This document shows, piece by piece, positions 7,990 to 15,073 of a stretch of 34,106 bases of DNA. Position 1 is the first letter of the stretch. Each line of letters opens with the position of its first letter. This DNA comes from Bacteroidales bacterium (GTDB taxonomy: Bacteria > Bacteroidota > Bacteroidia > Bacteroidales > SMBSF77), in contig JAIOTT010000066.1 of assembly GCA_021106655.1 (NCBI GenBank), positions 1 through 34,106 on the forward strand, read 5' to 3'. Made by a program: the position numbers and the translations under genes. Below the pieces are notes generated by a model. It saw only the letters and a list, made by a program, of their open reading frames with translations. It ran no database searches and was not told where the DNA came from.

Positions 7990-10146
7990 ATGGATATTAA
8001 TAAATTAAAAGCAGCGCATAAATCTTTAAAGAAGTTTAAATATGATATTCCTGTTATCGACAGAGGATATGCCAATAAAACATTGTATATTAATGTTGGC
8101 GATAACGAAATAAAAGAAAAACCGGTAACTAAGTTAATGAAGGATAAGTTCATTGGTGGTAAAGGTTTTGGTTTAAAATTATTGTGGGAAGGTACAAAAC
8201 CTGACACAAAGTGGAATGATCCTGAAAATGAGATCATCATTTCAGGTGGTCCTATTTGTGGTATTACACAATATTCCGGTACAGTAAAATCCCTGGTGGT
8301 AAGTATTTCACCGCAAACAAACTCTGTTATTGATAGTAACGTTGGTGGTTATTTCGGGCCTTTTTTGAAATTTTGTGGATTTGACTCCCTTGAGCTTCAG
8401 GGAAAAGCTGAAAATGATATCATAATATATATTGATGGCATCAAAGGTGAAATAGAAATTTTTGAAGCTCCGGAAGAGGCTATCGACAGTCATATTCTTG
8501 CCGAACAACTCACTGAAATGTTTGCTGATGATGAGAAGGACAGGAAAAATGTTGCTGTTGTATCAGCAGGTAAAGCTGCCGACAATTCACTTATCGGGAT
8601 GCTTAACTTTAGCTTTTTTGATGTCAGAAGAAAGAAAGCCAGACTAAAACAAGCAGGCCGTGGAGGTATTGGAACTGTATTCAGAGATAAAAAGATCAAG
8701 GCACTTGTTACTAAAATCGGTGGAGTTAAAGGTAATATGAACAATGTAGTAGATCTTAAGGCTATTATTGAGAGAGGGAAAATCTTTAATAAGGAAATGA
8801 GAGACCTTGATGATTCTCAGGCTGAAATGAGAACAAAAGGAACTGCCCACCTCACTAATGTTATGAATGATTATGACCTTCTACCAACAAATAATTTTAA
8901 GTTTGGTAAGCATGAAGATGCATATAAAATTCATAGCGATATATTAAAAAAGGACTATTTTACTCAAGGTGTCCCGGATGGATGCTGGCACGGATGTAAT
9001 ATGTCATGTACCAAAGGTGTTGATGATTTTACAATCAAAACAGGGCCTTATAAAGGTCAGGTTGTTCTTGTTGACGGGCCGGAATATGAAAATGCCGGCG
9101 GATTAGGTTCAAACTGTGGAATATTTGATTTTGATTATATCGTAGAGGCTAATTTCTACTGCGACACATACGGCAGCTGTACAATTTCCTGGGGTACATT
9201 GCTGGCATTTATTATGGAATGTTTTGAGAATGGTATAATAAATGAAGAAATAACAGGTGGGCTCAAGCTAAATTTTGGAAATGCTGACGCAGCTATTGAG
9301 CTCATGCACCAGTTAGCCAGAGGAGAAGGATTCGGGCTTATTGCCGGTCAGGGTACTCGCAAAATGAAGGAGATCTTCGTTAAGGAATATGGCGCAGATC
9401 CAAACTTCTTACAGGATATTGCAAGGGAAAATAAAGGACTCGAATATTCTGAATATGTTTCAAAAGAATCTCTTGCTCAACAAGGCGGATTTGCAATGAC
9501 AAATAAAGGCCCACAACATGATGAAGCATGGCTGATCTTTATGGACATGGTAAATAACCAAATCCCAACTTTCGAAGATAAAGCCGAAGCATTACACTAT
9601 TTCCCTATGTTCAGAACATGGTTTGGATTGGTAGGATTATGTAAGCTGCCATGGAACGATGTTGAACCTGTAAATAATGCCGAAACAGACGAACCCGCAA
9701 AAGTTTCCGAACATGTTGATAATTATGTGACAGTCTTTAATGCTGTAACAGGATTAAATATTCATAAAGAAGAACTTATCAGACAATCTGAAAGAGTATA
9801 TAACTACCAACGTATCTTTAACCTTAGAAGAGGATATGGGACAAGAAAATGGGATGCACAGCCTTATAGAGCAGCAGGCCCTGTAACAACAGAAGAATAT
9901 GAGTCAAGAACAGAAAGATATGACAAGCAAATGAAAGAACTCATTGGTGTAGACCCAACAGATAAAACTGTTGAGGAAAAAGTTGATATAACCCGTAAAT
10001 ACCGTGAACAACAATATGAAGACCTTTTAGATGCTGTTTATAAGAGAAGAGGCTGGAATAACAACGGTATTCCTACTATTGAACACTTGAAAAGCCTTGA
10101 GATGGATCTTCCGGAACTAACTGAATTAATTAAAGAACATCTGTAA
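7990..10146 (+). CDS. Aldehyde ferredoxin oxidoreductase-family tungsten enzyme, variant cluster motif
   Basis: The 718-residue protein belongs to the AOR family, whose members hold a tungsten bis-pterin cofactor and one [4Fe-4S] cluster and usually oxidise aldehydes to acids with ferredoxin as acceptor. Supporting motifs are FIGGKGFGLKLLW near the N-terminus, GRGGIGTVFRDKKIKALV around residues 222-240, and cluster cysteines C332, C336 and C340 (CWHGCNMSC) with C551 in GLVGLCKLPW. The first spacing is CX3C, whereas Pyrococcus AOR has CX2C. The aspartate of the DxxGLC motif is replaced by glycine (GLVGLC). The substrate may therefore differ from simple aldehydes; BamB-like relatives are one alternative. 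The gene has its own promoter and a strong terminator, and is followed by a tungstate-transport operon that would supply its metal. Confidence 0.88.
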   Translation: MDINKLKAAHKSLKKFKYDIPVIDRGYANKTLYINVGDNEIKEKPVTKLMKDKFIGGKGFGLKLLWEGTKPDTKWNDPENEIIISGGPICGITQYSGTVKSLVVSISPQTNSVIDSNVGGYFGPFLKFCGFDSLELQGKAENDIIIYIDGIKGEIEIFEAPEEAIDSHILAEQLTEMFADDEKDRKNVAVVSAGKAADNSLIGMLNFSFFDVRRKKARLKQAGRGGIGTVFRDKKIKALVTKIGGVKGNMNNVVDLKAIIERGKIFNKEMRDLDDSQAEMRTKGTAHLTNVMNDYDLLPTNNFKFGKHEDAYKIHSDILKKDYFTQGVPDGCWHGCNMSCTKGVDDFTIKTGPYKGQVVLVDGPEYENAGGLGSNCGIFDFDYIVEANFYCDTYGSCTISWGTLLAFIMECFENGIINEEITGGLKLNFGNADAAIELMHQLARGEGFGLIAGQGTRKMKEIFVKEYGADPNFLQDIARENKGLEYSEYVSKESLAQQGGFAMTNKGPQHDEAWLIFMDMVNNQIPTFEDKAEALHYFPMFRTWFGLVGLCKLPWNDVEPVNNAETDEPAKVSEHVDNYVTVFNAVTGLNIHKEELIRQSERVYNYQRIFNLRRGYGTRKWDAQPYRAAGPVTTEEYESRTERYDKQMKELIGVDPTDKTVEEKVDITRKYREQQYEDLLDAVYKRRGWNNNGIPTIEHLKSLEMDLPELTELIKEHL

Positions 10147-10169
10147 AATTTAATTAAAACTAATGTAAA

Positions 10170-10211
10170 GAAAACCGTGCATTTTTTTAAAGCAGGTTTT
10201 CTTTTATTTTT
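10170..10211 (+). terminator. Rho-independent terminator of the AOR gene
   Basis: GAAAACC (10170-10176) pairs with GGTTTTC (10195-10201), and TGC (10178-10180) with GCA (10192-10194), leaving one bulged G. The stem is followed by TTTTATTTTT. It lies 24 bp after the AOR stop and isolates AOR from the next operon. Confidence 0.75.
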
Positions 10212-10216
10212 CAAAG

Positions 10217-10239
10217 CGTTATGCAAATTTCGCATAACG
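10217..10239. promoter_or_regulatory. ModE-type operator before the tungstate operon
   Basis: Perfect 8-bp arms CGTTATGC (10217-10224) and GCATAACG (10232-10239) are separated by seven bases. The outer CGTTAT...ATAACG agrees with the molybdate-responsive ModE operator known from E. coli. It lies 15 bp before the ATG of the ModE-like gene and just after a near-match to a -7 box (TATTTTTC at 10206-10213), where bound protein would block transcription. Autoregulation of modE and wtpABC by bound tungstate or molybdate is inferred. Confidence 0.7.
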
Positions 10240-10254
10240 ACAATAAATAAAAAA

Positions 10255-10647
10255 ATGAATAAAACTAGCACTAGCATTTATGATAATGTTAAATGTAATT
10301 TTAAAATATGGCTTTCAACCAATGATGATGAAGGTATTATTGGTGATGGTAAATGGAAGATACTTAAAGCTATCGAAAAACATGGATCGTTAACAGCTGC
10401 AACAAAAGCCCTCGGAATAACATACCGCTGAACCTGGAGTGATCTTAAAAAAATCGAAGATTACCTGGGATTTGCCTTGATTGAAAAAGTAAGAGGTGGT
10501 AGAAATGGCGGACAAACAACACTTACCAAAAAAGGGAGAAGCCTTATAAATGCATTTGACAAACTCCATTACAAAATAGATGGGATCATTGAAGATGCTT
10601 TTGTTGAATTCAAAAAAGAATTGAAAAACACTACTAATGAAAAATAA
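10255..10647 (+). pseudogene. ModE-like molybdate/tungstate regulator interrupted by in-frame TGA
   Basis: From the ATG at 10255, the frame gives a 130-residue ModE N-terminal-type protein with one internal stop, TGA at 10429-10431 (codon 59). Before it comes the helix-turn-helix sequence KILKAIEKHGSLTAATKALG; directly after it TWSDLKKIE, the tryptophan-containing recognition helix, and then the wing RGGRNGGQTTLTKKG. All parts line up with ModE (GISYxxAWD in E. coli), so only one codon is wrong. CGA or AGA to TGA would explain it. Translation stopping here would remove the recognition helix and DNA binding. The normal stop overlaps the wtpA start by 11 bp, so the operon layout is intact. TGA is an ordinary stop elsewhere in the window (end of pdxA), so recoding is unlikely. 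Sequencing error remains possible. Confidence 0.8.
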
Positions 10648-11638
10648 GATTTTTTGTATAAAAATGGTAGTTTATTTATTGTCATCTCTCCTATTTATTG
10701 CATGTGGGAATGAGGCAGAAAAAAAAGATAGCACTAAGTCAGAAGATACATCTCATATATCCGGTGAACTTATAATTTTTCATGCAGGCAGCCTGTCAGT
10801 TCCCTTTAAAGAAATCTCTTCTGCCTTTAATCAGGAATATCCTGACTTGAAAATTTCAATGGAAGCTGCCGGCAGTGTTGCATGTGCAAGAAAGATAACC
10901 GACCTTAAACGTAAATGTGATGTTTTTGGATCGGCGGATTATAATGTTATCGATAAAATGCTGATACCTGAATATGCTAGCTGGAATATTAAATTCGTAA
11001 GCAATGAGATGGCAATTGTATATACTGAAAAATCAAAATATCATGATATTATTAATATTGATAGCTGGACTGATATTTTATTGAAGGAAGATGTTTATTA
11101 TGGAAGATCTGATCCGAATTCTGACCCTTGTGGATACAGGTCTGTACTCACTATGAAACTTGCTGAGAAGTTTTATGAGAAACCTGACCTTGCAAAAGCA
11201 TTTCTTAATAAAGATATGAATTTTATCCGCCCAAAAGAAGTTGACCTCATTGCATTACTCGAGACAAATTCTCTTGACTATATTTTTCTTTATAGATCGG
11301 TAGCCGAACAACATGGACTGGAATATTTGCTTCTTCCGGATCATGTAAATCTCAAGAACCCTGAATTTGCCAATTATTATTCAACGGTAAGTGTTGATAT
11401 CAATGGCAAAAAACCGGGTGAGACAATTACTCAAACAGGTGAGCCTATGGTCTATGGTATCACAATACCTAAAAACGCACCAAACCCGAAAGCCGCCAAA
11501 GCATTTGTAAACTTCGTCCTTTCAAAAGAAAAGGGAATGGCCATATTGGAAAAGAATGGTCAGCCATCATTAGTTCCTGCAAAAACAAATACTTATAAAA
11601 ATATACTTGATAATCTGAAAAAATTTGCAATAGAATAG
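10637..11638 (+). CDS. wtpA: Tungstate/molybdate-binding lipoprotein of ABC transporter
   Basis: The 333-residue protein is an exported lipoprotein: hydrophobic leader ending in LLFIAC with lipidated C23. The mature part has WtpA hallmarks: FHAGSLSVPF near residue 50, EAAGSVACARKITDL near 75-90, DVFGSADYNVI, and DPCGYRS around 160. These match archaeal WtpA proteins, which bind tungstate (and molybdate) with very high affinity, more closely than ModA or TupA. It would capture the oxyanion in the periplasm and hand it to the WtpB permease. The start overlaps the end of the ModE-like frame by 11 bp, which suggests coupled translation. Unusually, a further lipoprotein gene and a pair of palindromes separate it from wtpB. 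Confidence 0.93.
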   Translation: MKNKIFCIKMVVYLLSSLLFIACGNEAEKKDSTKSEDTSHISGELIIFHAGSLSVPFKEISSAFNQEYPDLKISMEAAGSVACARKITDLKRKCDVFGSADYNVIDKMLIPEYASWNIKFVSNEMAIVYTEKSKYHDIINIDSWTDILLKEDVYYGRSDPNSDPCGYRSVLTMKLAEKFYEKPDLAKAFLNKDMNFIRPKEVDLIALLETNSLDYIFLYRSVAEQHGLEYLLLPDHVNLKNPEFANYYSTVSVDINGKKPGETITQTGEPMVYGITIPKNAPNPKAAKAFVNFVLSKEKGMAILEKNGQPSLVPAKTNTYKNILDNLKKFAIE

Positions 11639-11644
11639 AATATA

Positions 11645-11686
11645 GCCACAGATTTCACAGATTATTATTATCAGTGAATCTGCAGC
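11645..11686. repeat. GCCACAGATTTCACAG-type hairpin after wtpA
   Basis: GCCACAGATTTCACAGAT (11645-11662) pairs imperfectly with the sequence ending in AATCTGCAGC (11670-11686). A related hairpin starts at 24116. It could act as a terminator or RNA-stability element at the wtpA 3' end. Confidence 0.55.
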
Positions 11687-11701
11687 AAAAATTTTTAAAG
11701 G

Positions 11702-11743
11702 ATGAAAAAATCAATCATTATTTTATTAATTGCCATGTGTTAG
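11702..11743 (+). other. Short leader-like frame ending at a palindrome (MKKSIIILLIAMC)
   Basis: Thirteen codons read MKKSIIILLIAMC and then TAG, where TAG is the first part of the palindrome at 11740. The peptide looks like the start of a lipoprotein signal and resembles the real start of the next gene, MKQTIIILLL. It may be a relic of a gene start cut off by insertion of the palindrome, or of a duplication of the leader. A functional short peptide is less likely. Confidence 0.4.
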
Positions 11744-11764
11744 GCGAAGCGTCCACGCTTCGCC
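11740..11764. repeat. REP-like palindrome (GGCGAAGCGT type), second copy
   Basis: Perfect 10-bp arms GGCGAAGCGT and ACGCTTCGCC flank a CC spacer, with the same left flank (TTA) as the copy at 6882. Only 7 bp separate it from a second palindrome at 11772. Confidence 0.75.
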
Positions 11765-11771
11765 AGTAATT

Positions 11772-11801
11772 TTTCATCATAGCGTGTACGCTACGATGAA
11801 A
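11772..11801. repeat. REP-like palindrome (CATAGCGT type)
   Basis: Two 14-bp arms, starting TTTCATCATAGCGT, flank a GT spacer with one mismatch. The inner TAGCGT-GT-ACGCTA shares the GCGT-NN-ACGC core with the neighbouring palindrome. Outer sequence differs, so these are two variants of one architecture placed side by side. Confidence 0.7.
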
Positions 11802-11823
11802 CCAAAATCAATAAACTAATACC

Positions 11824-12900
11824 ATGAAACAAACAATCATCATATTATTATTAACATCATTTACCTGGAGTTGTAATCAAACAAAAGATCAAAAAAGCAG
11901 TGAAAAAGCTTTACCCGATTTAAGCTATGATGTTGATAAAGACAAAACAAATGATTTTTATGATGATGCAAAGCCATTTATTTTAAAGGGAAAAAGAATA
12001 ATAACAATAGATGGGGAAATAGCTAATCCCGGAGAAATGAACATTGAAAAGTTGCCCCTCCGCTCTTTGATTGTTAAAGAGGCTCATATTTCGGGAGATA
12101 GCAATAAATTTATTGGCGCCTATAGATATGATGGATATTCTTTATATGACATATTGAATGAATACAAACTTAAAAAGAAAAATGCCGATTCATTTAAACC
12201 AATAATTGATCTTTATGTAATAGTTGAAAATGATGAAGGTGACAAGGTAGTTCTAAGCTGGGGGGAGCTCTATTATCCTGCAAATCTGCATAATATTATC
12301 ATTGCAACAAGAGTTACAAGAATTGTTCCATCAAAGACAAATGATCTCTGGCCACTACCAGAAACAACCAAACTGATTATATCACATGATCTATTGACAG
12401 AAAGAAACATTACAAATCCGGTTAAGATCTCAATTATTTCTGATGATATTGAACTTATAGTCAGAAAGGGGCTAAAGCCCATGTATGCTTCTGAAATATC
12501 TCTGTTTATCGACAAGGAAAATATCCGGACGATCAAAACTATTCCTAAAGGACTTGATGAGATTGAATATGAAACCATCTTTTATGGCCGTGGCAGAGGC
12601 ATACACAGCACCACACCTTTTAATGGATTTTTATTAAAGGATATTCTAAAAGAAGATCTATCTGTTACAAAAGAAAATATCTGTCAGGGAATATTTATAA
12701 TTTCTGCTGAAGATGGTTATCGAGGCGTATTTACTTTTAGTGAGATATTTAACAGGAATGATCAATCCGGGCTTCTGCTAATTTATGACCCGTCAAATAT
12801 GGATGGTGGGGCATTCAGGCTGTTTCCTTCATTTGATTTCTTCTCCGACCGAGCAATAAAGTCTGTCAACGGAATATATTTTAAAACTCAAACCCGTTAA
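11824..12900 (+). CDS. Lipoprotein with two sulfite-oxidase-like repeats, in the wtp operon; function unknown
   Basis: The 358-residue protein has a lipoprotein leader ending TWSC (C17). The rest appears to be two related domains, roughly residues 55-200 and 215-357. Each has an aromatic-rich xxGxxLxDIL segment (YDGYSLYDILNEY; FNGFLLKDILKED), then a hydrophobic strand with a DG or DEG turn followed by a xFSE/SWGEL segment, then a proline-aromatic stretch near the end. This resembles the molybdopterin-binding domain of sulfite-oxidase-family proteins. The family's Mo-ligating cysteine is not evident: the only cysteine after C17 lies in ENICQGIFI. It sits between wtpA and wtpB, where no such protein is usual, so a link to tungstate or molybdate uptake or sensing is inferred. 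The fold assignment is by eye and moderately sure. Confidence 0.65.
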   Translation: MKQTIIILLLTSFTWSCNQTKDQKSSEKALPDLSYDVDKDKTNDFYDDAKPFILKGKRIITIDGEIANPGEMNIEKLPLRSLIVKEAHISGDSNKFIGAYRYDGYSLYDILNEYKLKKKNADSFKPIIDLYVIVENDEGDKVVLSWGELYYPANLHNIIIATRVTRIVPSKTNDLWPLPETTKLIISHDLLTERNITNPVKISIISDDIELIVRKGLKPMYASEISLFIDKENIRTIKTIPKGLDEIEYETIFYGRGRGIHSTTPFNGFLLKDILKEDLSVTKENICQGIFIISAEDGYRGVFTFSEIFNRNDQSGLLLIYDPSNMDGGAFRLFPSFDFFSDRAIKSVNGIYFKTQTR

Positions 12901-12936
12901 ACCAGCAACCTGTAACTTGCAACCCGCAACCTAATA

Positions 12937-13737
12937 TTGAGTGATCAAAGAAACATAAACCTGCTATTTACTGCCTTAGGTGGTCTGGTTTTATTGTTCA
13001 TCATTGCACCATTGGCCGGCCTGTTCTTTTCTACATCTCCAGGAAACATAATCGAGACCTCAGCTGATCCGGAAGTTCAGAGGAGTATTTGGTTAACACT
13101 AATGACATCTATGGCAGCTACCTTATGTTTTGCTATTGCTGCAATACCCTTAGCCTATCTGCTTGCCAAAAGAAATTTCAGGTTTAAGCGTCTTGTTCTG
13201 GGTATTATTGACCTGCCAATAGTTATTCCACATTCAGCGGCAGGTATTGCCATACTGGGATTTATTTCCAGAGATTCCGCAGTTGGACAGTTTGCCTCGA
13301 TGTTTGGATTAAACCTTGTTGGACATCCTATCGGGATTTCACTTGCGATGGCTTTTGTAAGTATCCCCTTTCTCATGAATGCAGCAAGGGATGGTTTTGC
13401 AAATGTCCCGATAAGACTGGAAAAAGCCGCACTAAATTTAGGCGCTTCACCTCTTCGTGTGTTTTTTACCATCTCTCTCCCTTTGGCATGGAGAAATATT
13501 ATATCAGGACTGATAATGATGTTTGCCAGGGGAATGAGTGAATTCGGTGCAGTAATTATTGTTGCTTATCATCCTATGATAACACCGGTTCTCATCTATG
13601 AAAGATTTGGTGCATTTGGTTTAAAGTATGCTCGACCGGTTTCTGTTATTTTTATTGTTGTTGCTCTTATCTTTTTTATTGCATTACGCTTATTATCTAA
13701 AGAGAATAAAAATGCTGGAAATCAAAAAAATAACTAA
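12937..13737 (+). CDS. wtpB: Tungstate/molybdate ABC transporter permease
   Basis: A 266-residue inner-membrane protein with about six hydrophobic segments and the binding-protein-dependent permease signature EKAALNLGASPLRVFFTISL (about residues 168-187), the loop that docks on the ATPase. Close resemblance to WtpB/ModB permeases, and position between WtpA-type lipoproteins and an ATPase, give the assignment. The start is TTG at 12937 (MSDQRN); no in-frame ATG lies nearby. Its 3' end overlaps wtpC by 26 bp, so the two are translated together. The 36 bp before it contain a short repeat of AACC/GCAACC units. Confidence 0.9.
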   Translation: MSDQRNINLLFTALGGLVLLFIIAPLAGLFFSTSPGNIIETSADPEVQRSIWLTLMTSMAATLCFAIAAIPLAYLLAKRNFRFKRLVLGIIDLPIVIPHSAAGIAILGFISRDSAVGQFASMFGLNLVGHPIGISLAMAFVSIPFLMNAARDGFANVPIRLEKAALNLGASPLRVFFTISLPLAWRNIISGLIMMFARGMSEFGAVIIVAYHPMITPVLIYERFGAFGLKYARPVSVIFIVVALIFFIALRLLSKENKNAGNQKNN

Positions 13738-14770
13738 GATATATAAGGAATTTGCCATTAAAGATTTCAGCATTAATGTTGAAAAAGGTGACTATTTTAT
13801 GATACTTGGGGTTTCAGGTGCTGGTAAGTCATTACTGCTTGAATTGATCGCAGGACTTATAAAACCGGATTCCGGAACTATCATTTTTGAAGGCGAGGAT
13901 ATCACTAATAAAAATATTCATCATCGTAAGATAGGTCTGCTTTTTCAGGATTATGCCATCTTTCCACACCTCTCAGTAAAAGATAACATTGCCTATCCTT
14001 TGCGATTGAAAAAGCTTAGCTCAGCTGAAAGGAATAAAAGAGTGTCAGAATATGCAGAAAAAGCCAGCATTTCCCATTTGATACACAGAGATCCTTCAAC
14101 TTTGTCGGGAGGAGAGTTGCAGCGTGTTTCCTTAGCCCGTATTCTGGCAATGGAGCCTGATTGCCTCCTTCTGGATGAGCCATTATCATCACTTGATGTA
14201 CAATTAAAAGAAGGCCTGAGAACTTTACTCCGGAAGCTAAACAGAGAGGGATTGACAATAATACATATAACACATGATTTTGAAGAGACAATATCTCTGG
14301 CAAACCGTCTTGCAGTTATTCATGATGGAACTATTGTTCAACAAGGAACACCAAAAGAAGTTTTTCAATATCCCGGAAATGAGTTCGTCGCAAAAATGAC
14401 AGGGATAAAAAATTTCTTCAAAACCAAGCTAATAAAAGAACCTCCGGACAATAATGCAACAGCCTTAATAAATGAGAATATTAAAATAAATTTGCTAAGT
14501 GAGGAACAAAACTGTGAAGGACACATTTTGATCCGTAGAAGAGATATAATCATTTCTGAAAGCAAACTTCAATCAAGTGCATGCAATAATTTTGAAGGAA
14601 TTATTACAGAAACCATCCCTCAAAACACAGGAATAGAAGTTATTATTGATATTGGTGTTAAGTTTTTTGTTCTGCTTACTGAATTATCTTTTGAAGAACT
14701 CAAACTGGGAGAAGGGAAAAAAGTCTGGATATCTTTTAAAGCCTCTTCTGTCAGGTTTATAAAAAATTAA
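13712..14770 (+). CDS. wtpC: Tungstate/molybdate ABC transporter ATP-binding protein
   Basis: The ATG at 13712 (MLEIKKITKIYKEF) is the natural start of an ABC ATPase; an upstream in-frame extension from 13628 lies inside wtpB and is only hydrophobic shadow. The 352-residue protein has Walker A GVSGAGKS (residues 33-40), signature LSGGELQRVSLARIL (around 132), Walker B CLLLDEPLSSLD and a switch histidine in HITHD. The last 110 or so residues form a TOBE-like domain of the kind that binds oxyanions in ModC. It powers uptake through WtpB. It is the last gene of the operon; the stop is followed at once by an mqnC relic on the other strand. Confidence 0.92.
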   Translation: MLEIKKITKIYKEFAIKDFSINVEKGDYFMILGVSGAGKSLLLELIAGLIKPDSGTIIFEGEDITNKNIHHRKIGLLFQDYAIFPHLSVKDNIAYPLRLKKLSSAERNKRVSEYAEKASISHLIHRDPSTLSGGELQRVSLARILAMEPDCLLLDEPLSSLDVQLKEGLRTLLRKLNREGLTIIHITHDFEETISLANRLAVIHDGTIVQQGTPKEVFQYPGNEFVAKMTGIKNFFKTKLIKEPPDNNATALINENIKINLLSEEQNCEGHILIRRRDIIISESKLQSSACNNFEGIITETIPQNTGIEVIIDIGVKFFVLLTELSFEELKLGEGKKVWISFKASSVRFIKN

Positions 14771-14819
14771 ACCTCTGATTTCTAAGTTGAGGCTCAAAAC
14801 CTGCCTCTTTGATCGCCTC
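14769..14819 (-). pseudogene. 17-codon relic of an mqnC 3' end
   Basis: Read on the minus strand, this segment encodes EAIKEAGFEPQLRNQRF. The intact mqnC has EAIREAGFEPQLRNQRF at 15640-15690. The DNA differs at six positions: five are synonymous changes in Pro, Leu and Arg codons and one is Lys for Arg. Such a pattern means the fragment diverged while still a functional gene, so it comes from another mqnC allele or paralogue and not from recent copying. It lies on the far side of the ORF6N gene, and no further mqnC sequence is recognisable around it. Confidence 0.7.
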
Positions 14820-14825
14820 TTAGCT

Positions 14826-14849
14826 GAGCGGAGTCTCCAGACTCCGCTC
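14826..14849. repeat. REP-like palindrome (GAGCGGAGTCT type)
   Basis: Perfect 11-bp arms GAGCGGAGTCT and AGACTCCGCTC flank a CC spacer. It begins six bases after the mqnC relic. A degraded copy (GAGCGGAGTTTCC) occurs near 6430. The rest of the interval up to 15073 holds nothing recognisable. Confidence 0.7.
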
Positions 14850-15073
14850 CAAAATAAACTGTAATTTGTAATTGCATTATCCCGATAGAATGATAAGAAT
14901 CATTGCTTTCATAATTGCATTGATGTAAAATTATTTACCCGATTAGTGATTACCTTTTAATATTATTATATACTAAGCTAATGAATTATCCAGAAGTGGT
15001 TATTTCTAAGTATAATAACTAATATTTAATGATTTTCAATATAAAGTAGCTTATACTTTTAAAATGTTATAGA

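Noticed and set aside
10177..10431. 84-residue frame starting inside the AOR terminator
   Set aside because: Its first part covers the terminator and operator and makes no sensible protein; the ModE-like start is at 10255.
10255..10647. TGA read as tryptophan or another sense codon (alternative genetic code or selenocysteine)
   Set aside because: pdxA ends properly at TGA, two other premature stops are TAA, and no selenocysteine insertion hairpin or functional need is visible.
13628..13711. 28-residue N-terminal extension of wtpC
   Set aside because: It is hydrophobic shadow of wtpB; the ABC ATPase start at 13712 fits the family.
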